Source: Streptomyces yangpuensis
GTDB taxonomy: Bacteria > Actinomycetota > Actinomycetes > Streptomycetales > Streptomycetaceae
NCBI RefSeq assembly: GCF_001005295.1
Contig: NZ_LBMK01000004.1
Location: forward strand, 506,034 to 556,715
Length of the DNA stretch: 50,682 nucleotides
Direction of reading: 5' to 3'
The translations under genes and the position numbers were made by a program. How positions within the stretch are numbered: the stretch's first letter is position 1; each line of letters begins with the position of its first letter. The notes under the pieces are model-generated. The model saw only the letters and a list, made by a program, of their open reading frames with translations. It had not been told where the DNA came from and searched no databases. Of the stretch, positions 24,972 to 31,624 are shown in pieces.

Positions 24972-25203
24972 CGCACGCCTTCCTGAGCATCGGCACCATG
25001 CGGGCCGGAATCCGAATCACGGCTTCGTGCGGCGGGATGCCCGGGGCGTGCCCGGCAACCTCGAACGCCGCGCACTCCGACTCAAGCTTTTCGTCTGGCT
25101 TCCAGCCCTGAAGCACCAGCTCCCCCTTCTCCTCGTCCACCCACACGGTGGGGGAGCCCTGCTGCCCGGTGTCTGGATCAATCCCGATGAACCGTAGTGC
25201 CAT
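24946..25203 (-). CDS. 85-aa partner of the DUF6879/HTH cassette
   Basis: Small protein starting MALRFIGIDPDTGQQG, with SPTVWVDEEKGELVLQGW then HEAVIRIPARMVPMLRKACD. I recognise the pattern as one that recurs next to DUF6879 and DUF5753 genes in Streptomyces, but it has no informative name. ATG with GGAGGC upstream. First gene of the cassette, directly below the degenerate tandem operator at 25226-25246; translationally coupled to DUF6879. Confidence 0.75.
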   Translation of the reverse strand: MALRFIGIDPDTGQQGSPTVWVDEEKGELVLQGWKPDEKLESECAAFEVAGHAPGIPPHEAVIRIPARMVPMLRKACDVAERAGL

Positions 25204-25225
25204 GACTGCCTCCGGTGTCGAGTGG

Positions 25226-25246
25226 CTTACGCCAACTTGCATGAGC
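25226..25246 (-). promoter_or_regulatory. Second (degenerate) tandem operator upstream of the DUF6879 cassette
   Basis: CTTACGC at 25226 and CTTGCATGAGC at 25236 start exactly 10 bp apart, repeating the phase of the 23544 operator. CTTGCATGAGC differs from CTTGCACGAGC at one base. This suggests autoregulation of the cassette by its own HTH protein. Confidence 0.45.
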
Positions 25247-25349
25247 GTCATCCCTGCACCGCAGGGGCGTCAAGGGGGCCGCCGGAGCCCCGTAGTACGA
25301 GTGGCAGACACCACAGCGGTCTGACCAGGAGAGACAGGCAAGTGATCAC

Positions 25350-25399
25350 GGGGGAATCCTGGGGAGGCACCCTTTATAGGGGTGTCCGTGCAGGTCAGC
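25350..25399. other. Right-end arm-type sites and CACCC-TTTATA-GGGGTG dyad
   Basis: GGGGGAATCCTGGGG (25350-25364) and TGCAGGTCAGC (25389-25399) match words near attL. Between them the dyad CACCCTTTATAGGGGTG (25368-25384) surrounds an AT core. This could be an arm site, a promoter or a protein-binding site. The 214-bp stretch from 25204 to attR has no convincing gene. Confidence 0.45.
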
Positions 25400-25417
25400 G
25401 CCAGATGCACCGTGAAG

Positions 25418-25482
25418 CACGCAGATTTATGAAGGCACGAACCAGGTCCAGCGGATCGTCATGGCTCGCAACCTGCCGTAGC
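25418..25482 (+). repeat. attR: right 65-bp direct repeat
   Basis: Exact copy of 19843-19907; a detached 3' fragment of the acyl-CoA dehydrogenase coding sequence including its TAG stop. It marks the right junction of the element. Confidence 0.93.
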
Positions 25483-25508
25483 CGCAAGCCTGCGACCTGC
25501 GCGTACCA

Positions 25509-25540
25509 GGACGACCCCCGGCCACGGCCGGGGGTCGTCC
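25509..25540 (+). terminator. Probable ancestral terminator of the acyl-CoA dehydrogenase gene
   Basis: 15-bp perfect stem GGACGACCCCCGGCC / GGCCGGGGGTCGTCC with a minimal loop, 27 bp after the attR stop codon. Before integration it would have followed the dehydrogenase stop directly. Confidence 0.75.
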
Positions 25541-25658
25541 CGGTCCGGGCCCCTGCCCGCGGCGGGCGCCCGCCGACACATCCGGCACCGGCTTCCGGGC
25601 GCCCCCGGATGGGCTAAATTTGGACCTTCGTACGCCGGAATCGGTTGGGGAGAACGCA

Positions 25659-26741
25659 ATGACGGAAGCGATCCTGCTGGTCGGCGGACAGGGGACACGG
25701 CTGCGCCCCGTGACGGTGAACACACCCAAGCCCATGGTCCCCACGGCAGGCGTCCCGTTCCTCGCCCACCAGATAGCCAGGGCCGCCGCCGCCGGTGTCA
25801 CGCACATCGTCATGGCCACCTGCTACCTCGCCGAGGTCTTCGAGCCCTACTTCGGGGACGGTTCCGACTTCGGCCTCAGCCTCGAATACGTGGTGGAGGA
25901 CGAGCCCCTGGGGACCGGCGGCGCCATCCGCAACGCCGGGCAGCGTCTGACCGGCGGCCCCGACTCCTCCGTCCTCGTCTTCAACGGCGACATCCTGACC
26001 GGCCTGGACATCCGCGGCCTGGTGGACGCGCACGAGGCGGCCGACGCCGACGTCTCCCTGCACCTGGTGCGGGTCGAGGACCCGCGCGCCTTCGGTCTCG
26101 TCCCCACCGACCCCGACGGACGGGTGCTCGCCTTCACCGAGAAGCCGCAGACGCCCGAAGAGATCATCACCGACCAGATCAACGCCGGCTGCTACGTCTT
26201 CCGCCGCAGCGTGATCGACTCCATCCCGGCCGGCCGCCCGGTCTCCGTCGAGCGCGAGACCTTCCCCGGCCTGCTCGCCTCCGGGGCCACGCTCCACGGG
26301 GTCACCGAGAACACCTACTGGATGGACCTCGGCAAGCCCGAGTCCATCATCCAGGCCTCCGCCGACCTCGTCCGCGGCGTCGTCCCCTCACCGGCCGTAC
26401 CGGGCCGCCGCGGTGAGTTCCTGGTCCTGCCCGGCGCGCAGGTCGCCGCCGGAGCCAAGCTGTCGGGCGGCACCGTCGTGGGCGCCGGCGCCCGGATCGA
26501 GGCCGGCGCGGTCGTCCAGGGCTCCATCGTGCTCGACGACGCCGTCATCGGCTCGGACGCGCAGGTGAACGCCAGCCTGATCGGCGCCCGCGCCGCCGTG
26601 GGCGCGCGGACGGTGCTCGACGGCACCGTCGTCGGCGACGGCGCCGTCGTGGGCGCCGACAACGAACTGCGCGCGGGCGCCCGGGTGTGGTGCGAGGCCG
26701 AGCTGCCCGCTGCCGCCATCCGCTTCTCCCCGGACGCCTGA
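25659..26741 (+). CDS. Sugar-1-phosphate nucleotidyltransferase (mannose-1-phosphate guanylyltransferase type)
   Basis: A 360-aa enzyme, probably making GDP-mannose from GTP and mannose-1-phosphate. The start ATG (MTEAILLVGG) has a GGGGAGA site; an upstream in-frame codon run looks untranslated. N-terminal nucleotidyltransferase signature GGQGTRLRPVT, then NTPKPMVP, FNGDILTGLD (metal Asp), EKP and QINAGCYVF. The C-terminal ~110 residues form a left-handed beta-helix (repeated GAGARIEAGAVV-like hexapeptides). The phosphomannomutase-type gene at the right edge supplies its substrate. Glucose-1-phosphate thymidylyl- or uridylyltransferase activity cannot be excluded from sequence. Confidence 0.85.
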   Translation: MTEAILLVGGQGTRLRPVTVNTPKPMVPTAGVPFLAHQIARAAAAGVTHIVMATCYLAEVFEPYFGDGSDFGLSLEYVVEDEPLGTGGAIRNAGQRLTGGPDSSVLVFNGDILTGLDIRGLVDAHEAADADVSLHLVRVEDPRAFGLVPTDPDGRVLAFTEKPQTPEEIITDQINAGCYVFRRSVIDSIPAGRPVSVERETFPGLLASGATLHGVTENTYWMDLGKPESIIQASADLVRGVVPSPAVPGRRGEFLVLPGAQVAAGAKLSGGTVVGAGARIEAGAVVQGSIVLDDAVIGSDAQVNASLIGARAAVGARTVLDGTVVGDGAVVGADNELRAGARVWCEAELPAAAIRFSPDA

Positions 26742-26780
26742 TTCCCGGTCCGGGGAGGCGGGGCGGCACCCCGTCCGCGG

Positions 26781-28103
26781 TCAGTTGCCGCGGACGGTGA
26801 CCTTCTCGTCGTTCTGGATCTGCTTCACCAGCTGCTGCACCTTCGCCTTGTCCCAGACGAGGTTGCCGCCGCGCTGACCGGAGATCGGCATGTTCATCGA
26901 CACGCCGTTCCCGCCGTTGACGCCCTTCATCGCGAAGAACATCTGGCCCATGTCGTACAGGCCCATGTCCTTGTCGACGATGAGGGTGTCCAGGCCCGCG
27001 CCCAGCATCGGGTAGAGCGCGAACGGGTTCAGGATCGTCGACGGGGTCGCGGCCTGGTTGGCGAGCGCCGCCAGGAACTTCTGCTGGTTCTTGGTCCGCT
27101 GGAGATCGGACTCGGCGAAGGCGTAGCGGGTACGGACGAACGCCAGCGACTGCTCGCCGTTCAGCGTCTGCTTGCCCGCCTTGAAGTCGGCGCCGGACTT
27201 CTCGTCCTTGAAGCCCTGCTCGATGTCGAGCTCGACACCGCCCAGCGCGTCCACGATGTTCGCGAAGCCGGCGAAGCCGATCTCCGCGTAGTGGTCGATG
27301 CGCAGGCCCGTGTTGTGCTCGACCGTGCGCACCAGCAGCTCGGGGCCGTCCTCCGCGTACGCCGCGTTCAGCTTGACCCGCCGCCCCTGCGCGGGGAACT
27401 GCTTGCCGGACTGGGAGCCGACGAAGGAGGGGATCTCCACGTCCGAGTCGCGCGGCAGCGAGATCATCGTGTTCCCGCTGGAGCACTTCGCCAGGATCAT
27501 CATCGAGTCGGTCCGCTTGCCCTCGGCCGAGCCCGTGTGGAGCTTCTTCTTCTCCTCGTCGGACATGCCCTCACGGCTGTCCGAGCCCACGATCAGGTAC
27601 GTCGTGCAGTCGCCCTCCTTCGGCCGTTCGATGACCTTGGAGAGGTCGACCTCGCGGCGCACCTTGGAGTCGGCCCAGAAGTAGGTGGAGACGGACGTCA
27701 CAAGGAGCGCGGAGACCAGCACGATCGAGCCGACCTTGATCCGCCTGCGCCAGTCCGGGGCCGGACCGGGCGCCCGCCCGGGGCCGTTCGGGCCCGACGG
27801 CCCGCCGGGACCCTGCGGCCGGCCCGGGGCGCCGCCGGAGGGCGAGCCGTACACCTGGCCGGTGTTGTAGCCGCTGTCGTAACCGCCGTACGTGTCGTGG
27901 CCGCCCGCCTGCTGCGGAGGGACGCCGGGCGTGGGCGGGGGCCCCGCCGGGCGCTGCGGCCGCGGGGGCGGCACGGGCTGCGGGGGCCGCGGCGGCTGCT
28001 GGGGCTGCCGCTGGATGTGCCGCATCCGCTGCACACCTTCGGGCTGCGGACGCGCGCTGCCGCGTCCGTAGGCGTCGTCACGACCTTCTGGCCAGTCATT
28101 CAT
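26781..28103 (-). CDS. LytR-CpsA-Psr (LCP) family ligase
   Basis: A 440-aa membrane enzyme of the family that transfers anionic glycopolymers from lipid carriers to peptidoglycan. It has a long cytoplasmic Pro/Gln/Gly-rich N-terminus (1-117) and a TM helix (~123-143). The LCP domain has YLIVGSDSREGM, then ISLPRDSDVEIP (catalytic or phosphate Arg-Asp), VKLNAAYAEDGPELLVRTVE, GLRIDHYAEIGF and FVRTRYAFAESDLQRTKNQQ. It lacks the C-terminal LytR_C domain seen in three neighbours. Start ATG at MNDWPEG. One of five LCP paralogues in 10 kb. Confidence 0.93.
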   Translation of the reverse strand: MNDWPEGRDDAYGRGSARPQPEGVQRMRHIQRQPQQPPRPPQPVPPPRPQRPAGPPPTPGVPPQQAGGHDTYGGYDSGYNTGQVYGSPSGGAPGRPQGPGGPSGPNGPGRAPGPAPDWRRRIKVGSIVLVSALLVTSVSTYFWADSKVRREVDLSKVIERPKEGDCTTYLIVGSDSREGMSDEEKKKLHTGSAEGKRTDSMMILAKCSSGNTMISLPRDSDVEIPSFVGSQSGKQFPAQGRRVKLNAAYAEDGPELLVRTVEHNTGLRIDHYAEIGFAGFANIVDALGGVELDIEQGFKDEKSGADFKAGKQTLNGEQSLAFVRTRYAFAESDLQRTKNQQKFLAALANQAATPSTILNPFALYPMLGAGLDTLIVDKDMGLYDMGQMFFAMKGVNGGNGVSMNMPISGQRGGNLVWDKAKVQQLVKQIQNDEKVTVRGN

Positions 28104-28209
28104 GCGCCCAAGGATGCCTGCCGGGGCGGCGCCTGCGACAGCCCGGGGGAGGATCCGTACCGGTGCTGTTGCAGAGCTGATGCCTGCGCGCCCCATCTAA
28201 GGTGTCCGT

Positions 28210-28746
28210 ATGACACAGATACCGGGCGAGCTGCCCGGGAAGCCGACCGCTGCCTCCCGGACGACCCTCAGCCACATCATGACCGCCAACGACACCAACC
28301 TCCTGGGCACGGTGCACGGTGGCGTCATCATGAAGCTGGTCGACGACGCCGCCGGCGCCGTGGCGGGCCGTCACTCCGGTGGTGCGGCGGTCACCGCCTC
28401 CATGGACGAGATGGCCTTCCTCGCCCCCGTGCGCGTGGGCGACCTCGTCCACGTGAAGGCCCAGTGCAACTGGACCGGCCGCTCCTCCATGGAGATCGGC
28501 GTACGCGTCCTCGCCGAGCGGTGGAACGAGTCCACCCCCGCCACCCAGGTCGGCAGCGCCTACCTCGTCTTCACCGCGGTCGACTCCGACGGCAAGCCCC
28601 GCCAGGTCCCGCCGGTGCTCCCGGAGACGGAGCAGGACGAGCGGCGCTACCAGGAGGCCCAGATCCGCCGCACCCACCGGCTCGCCCGCCGACAGGCCAT
28701 CATGGCGCTGCGCGAGGAGCGCGCCGCCCAGGGCTTCGACGACTGA
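28210..28746 (+). CDS. Acyl-CoA thioesterase (hotdog fold)
   Basis: A 178-aa single-hotdog thioesterase of the YciA/ACOT type. LGTVHGGVIMKLVDDAAGAV carries the catalytic Asp and the His-Gly-Gly turn; ASMDEMAFLAPVRVGDLV and GRSSMEIGVRV are also family-typical. The C-terminal 50 residues are charged and helical (EQDERRYQEAQIRRTHRLAR), longer than the minimal fold. Stands alone, divergent from the LCP gene and followed by a hairpin shared with the convergent LCP gene. Confidence 0.9.
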   Translation: MTQIPGELPGKPTAASRTTLSHIMTANDTNLLGTVHGGVIMKLVDDAAGAVAGRHSGGAAVTASMDEMAFLAPVRVGDLVHVKAQCNWTGRSSMEIGVRVLAERWNESTPATQVGSAYLVFTAVDSDGKPRQVPPVLPETEQDERRYQEAQIRRTHRLARRQAIMALREERAAQGFDD

Positions 28747-28761
28747 GAGACGGCCCGCGCG

Positions 28762-28799
28762 GGGCCCGTACGGCCGCCGTGCCGCCGGCGTACGGGCCC
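28762..28799. terminator. Convergent-gene terminator
   Basis: 11-bp perfect stem GGGCCCGTACG / CGTACGGGCCC with a 16-nt GC-rich loop between the thioesterase and the convergent LCP gene. Confidence 0.7.
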
Positions 28800-28821
28800 T
28801 CCGGCTCCCGCGTACGGGCCG

Positions 28822-30315
28822 TCAGCTCCCGCAGACCACCTGGTCGCCGCTGACGACCCCGTAGGCGCCCTGGTATGGGTCCTCCGCGCGCACCGGAACC
28901 ACCTTGCGGTAGTCGGCGCCCGCGATCACCGTGACCGTCCGGCCCTGCCGCGCGACCGCCCGCAGCTCGCTGCCCGGCAGCGCGGTCGCCACCGACCGCG
29001 CCGAGCGGTCCCAGCGCGGGTCGTAGGTGATCACCGTGCGCTTGACGTCGCGGCTCGCGCCGTTGCCCGGGGCCCGCGTGGTGTCGAAACCGGTGGCGCG
29101 CAGCGCGGCGTCGACGCGCCCGCCCAGTCCGTCGATCCGCGTCCCGTTCTCCACCTGGACCCGGACCTGCGCCGGGGGTACGTCCACCGGTACGGCGGCG
29201 GGCCGGCCGGCGGCGGCCTTCCCGGGCCGGGCCGGGGCCAGCGGCCGGTCCTCGCGCAGCGCCTCGAAGAGCCTGGCCGCCTTCGGCTCGTCCCACTTCA
29301 CGGTGGAGCCGATGCCCTTGACGCGGTACGAGGGGCTGCCGATGGGCACCGAGGCGAACTCGGAGGAGGAGGGGGTGAAGTCCCGCATCGCCTGCCCGAG
29401 CGCCAGCATCTGTTCCGAGCCGAAGCCCCGGTCGGCGCGGACCGAGCCGAGCAGGGTGGAGCTGAGTTCCTTGAACTTGACCGGGTTCAGCAGCACGCCG
29501 CCGCCGGTCGCCTGCTTGATCAGGGCGGCGACGAACCGCTGCTGGCGCTGCATCCGGCCGAGGTCGGAGGCGCCGTCGACGTGGCGCGAGCGCACGTACT
29601 GCAGGGCCTGTCCGCCGGTCAGCCGGTGGGTGCCGGGCAGCAGGTCGAGGCCGGTGTTCGGGTCGCGCATGGTCTTGGCGGTGCAGATCTCCACGCCGCC
29701 CATCGCGTCGACCGTCTTCATGAAGCTGGTGAAGTCGACCTCCAGATAGTGGTCGATCTTCACCCGGGTCATGTTCTCGACCGTCCGCACGGTGAGGTTG
29801 GGCCCGCCCTCCGCGTACGCCGCGTTCAGCCTCACGGGGTGGGGTTTGTGCGCCTTCCCGGTGACGAGGTCGCGGTGCGCGGGCACCTCGGCGTAGCTGT
29901 CGCGGGGCAGGCTGACGACGCTCGCCCGCTTCCTGTCCGCCGACAGGTGCACCAGCATGATCGTGTCGGTGCAGTGGCAGGGCGCCCCGCCCAGCCGGTA
30001 CTCGCGCTTCTCCTCGGGGCTGACCTTCTCCCGGCCGTCGGTGCCCACCAGCAGGAAATTGATGCCGTGTCCGGCCTGCGGGCGGTTCTTCATGTCCTTG
30101 AACGGGTCCACCCGCTCGATCCCGGTGTCCAGACCGGTCATCACCGCGTGCCCGATGGCCCCGGAGCCCAGCACCGCCACCGACAGCCCGGCCGCGAGCC
30201 GCACCCCCCAGCGCGGCCGGCCCTCCCGGTGCCGGGCCGGTCCGCCGCCGCCGCGCCGCACGCGCTGCGGCCGGGGCGGCCCGGCTGGACGGATGGGACG
30301 GTGCGGCTGGGGCAC
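28822..30315 (-). CDS. LCP family ligase with LytR_C domain
   Basis: 497 aa from a GTG with GGAGGT 7 nt upstream; an in-frame ATG at 30411 is the longer alternative and seems less likely. Basic Pro-rich cytoplasmic tail, TM ~38-58. LCP motifs are FLLVGTDGREKV, VSLPRDSYAEVPAH, VRLNAAYAEGGPNLTVRTVE, VKIDHYLEVDF and YVRSRHVDGASDLGRMQRQQ. The GGAPCHCTDT segment contains two closely spaced cysteines. The C-terminal LytR_C domain (~385-497) has VQVENGTRIDGLGGRVDAAL. Expected to face the wall, attaching glycopolymer to peptidoglycan. Confidence 0.92.
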   Translation of the reverse strand: MPQPHRPIRPAGPPRPQRVRRGGGGPARHREGRPRWGVRLAAGLSVAVLGSGAIGHAVMTGLDTGIERVDPFKDMKNRPQAGHGINFLLVGTDGREKVSPEEKREYRLGGAPCHCTDTIMLVHLSADRKRASVVSLPRDSYAEVPAHRDLVTGKAHKPHPVRLNAAYAEGGPNLTVRTVENMTRVKIDHYLEVDFTSFMKTVDAMGGVEICTAKTMRDPNTGLDLLPGTHRLTGGQALQYVRSRHVDGASDLGRMQRQQRFVAALIKQATGGGVLLNPVKFKELSSTLLGSVRADRGFGSEQMLALGQAMRDFTPSSSEFASVPIGSPSYRVKGIGSTVKWDEPKAARLFEALREDRPLAPARPGKAAAGRPAAVPVDVPPAQVRVQVENGTRIDGLGGRVDAALRATGFDTTRAPGNGASRDVKRTVITYDPRWDRSARSVATALPGSELRAVARQGRTVTVIAGADYRKVVPVRAEDPYQGAYGVVSGDQVVCGS

Positions 30316-30504
30316 GGTGGACACCTCCGCGGGAGCACAGGGATACCGGTCGAAGGACGGGCCGGCCTTCGGGCAGCTCAGCCGGCTGATTCGACAGAAC
30401 AGTAGGCCCATACGATCAGCCGCTGTCCCTACCGATCACTCGGCGCGCACCTGGTTCCCCCGTACGCGGTAACGTGACACCGATACCCGACCTTGAAGGA
30501 CCAC

Positions 30505-31530
30505 ATGCCCGCCCAGCAGCCCGCAGTCTCGGTGATCATGCCGGTGCTCAATGAGGAGCACTACCTCCGTGAGTCCGTCCGCCACATCCTGGAACAGGAC
30601 TATGCGGGCGAGATGGAGGTGGTGATCGCACTCGGGCCGTCCACGGACCGCACCGACGAGATCGCCGCCGAACTCGTCGCCGAGGATCCCCGAGTCCACA
30701 CCGTCCCGAATCCGACCGGCCGGACCCCGGCGGCGCTCAATGCCGCCATCAAGGCCTCGCGTCACCCGATCGTGGTACGCGTCGACGGTCACGGCATGCT
30801 CTCCCCGAACTACATCGCCACCGCGGTCCGCCTTCTGGAGGAGACCGGGGCGCAGAACGTCGGCGGGATCATGCACGCCGAAGGCGAGAACGCCTGGGAG
30901 GAGGCCGTCGCCGCCGCGATGACCTCGAAGATCGGCGTCGGCAACGCGCCCTTCCACACCGGCGGGCAGGCCGGCCCGGCCGAGACCGTCTACCTCGGCG
31001 TCTTCCGCCGTGAGGCGCTGGAGCAGCAGGGCGGCTACAACGAGGAGTTCATCCGCGCCCAGGACTGGGAGCTGAACTTCCGCATCCGCGAGGCCGGCGG
31101 GCTGATCTGGTTCTCGCCCGAGCTGAAGGTCCAGTACCGCCCGCGGCGCTCGGTCAAGGCCCTGGCCAAGCAGTACAAGGACTACGGCCGCTGGCGGCAC
31201 GTGGTGGCCCGCTACCACTCGGGCTCCATCAACATGCGCTACCTGGCCCCGCCGACCCTCGTCTGCGCGCTCGCCGCGGGCGTGGTCGTGGGCGTGACCC
31301 TCACCCCGCTGGGCTTCGCCGTCCCGGCGGGCTACCTCGCGGCGATCACCGTGGGCTCCGTCCCGGCGGGCCGCGGGCTGTCGCTGGGGGCCCGGGCGCA
31401 GATCCCCGTCGCCCTGGCGACCATGCACCTGAGCTGGGGCTTCGGCTTCCTGACCAGCCCCCGGGCGCTGGCGGACAAGCTCATCGCGAGCCGCCGCCCG
31501 GCCGTGGTGCCCGGCGTCCCGCAGGCCTGA
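30505..31530 (+). CDS. Family 2 glycosyltransferase, membrane-associated
   Basis: A 341-aa GT-A fold enzyme. The ATG is preceded by AAGGA at 4 nt; a TTG four codons earlier lacks a site. VSVIMPVLNEEHYLRESV opens the nucleotide-sugar domain. VRVDGHG is the metal or DxD-equivalent region, and IRAQDWELNFRIREAGG resembles the catalytic-base region (ED/QDW). The C-terminus has two hydrophobic segments (~250-300), suggesting membrane attachment. It lies between LCP genes on the opposite strand, fitting a role in envelope glycan synthesis. The sugar transferred is unknown. Confidence 0.88.
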   Translation: MPAQQPAVSVIMPVLNEEHYLRESVRHILEQDYAGEMEVVIALGPSTDRTDEIAAELVAEDPRVHTVPNPTGRTPAALNAAIKASRHPIVVRVDGHGMLSPNYIATAVRLLEETGAQNVGGIMHAEGENAWEEAVAAAMTSKIGVGNAPFHTGGQAGPAETVYLGVFRREALEQQGGYNEEFIRAQDWELNFRIREAGGLIWFSPELKVQYRPRRSVKALAKQYKDYGRWRHVVARYHSGSINMRYLAPPTLVCALAAGVVVGVTLTPLGFAVPAGYLAAITVGSVPAGRGLSLGARAQIPVALATMHLSWGFGFLTSPRALADKLIASRRPAVVPGVPQA

Positions 31531-31539
31531 GACACAACG

Positions 31540-31593
31540 AAGGGGCCCGGCGCGGAAGCTGCGTACGATCGCAGTTCCCGCGCCGGGCCCCTT
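31540..31593. terminator. Strong bidirectional terminator
   Basis: 16-bp perfect stem AAGGGGCCCGGCGCGG... / complement, 22-nt loop, between the convergent glycosyltransferase and LCP genes; T-rich at both ends. Confidence 0.88.
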
Positions 31594-31624
31594 CCGTGTG
31601 CCCGTGTCCGCGTCCGCTGAGCTG

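Larger units (their letters stand above)
19843..25482. mobile_element. 5.6-kb integrated element inserted in the 3' end of an acyl-CoA dehydrogenase gene
   Basis: Bounded by identical 65-bp repeats at 19843-19907 and 25418-25482. Contents: tyrosine integrase, an HTH-like plus-strand gene, and minus-strand genes for an HTH/DUF5753 regulator, a DUF6879 protein and at least six small proteins. Base composition is visibly lower in GC than the flanks. No replication initiator, TraB/FtsK transfer protein, or phage head, tail or lysis gene is present, and no obvious excisionase. It may be a minimal genomic island, a satellite, or a degenerate integrative element. The right repeat is followed by what was probably the dehydrogenase gene's own terminator. 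Confidence 0.9.

Noticed and set aside
19843..25482. Conventional conjugative element (AICE) or prophage
   Set aside because: No replication initiator, TraB/FtsK-like translocase, Spd, terminase, capsid, tail or lysis gene found; the insert is too small and holds only integrase, regulators and small proteins.
30412..30504. Longer N-termini for the LCP gene at 28822 and the GT2 gene at 30505
   Set aside because: Upstream extensions lack ribosome sites and family similarity; the chosen starts have GGAGGT and AAGGA respectively.
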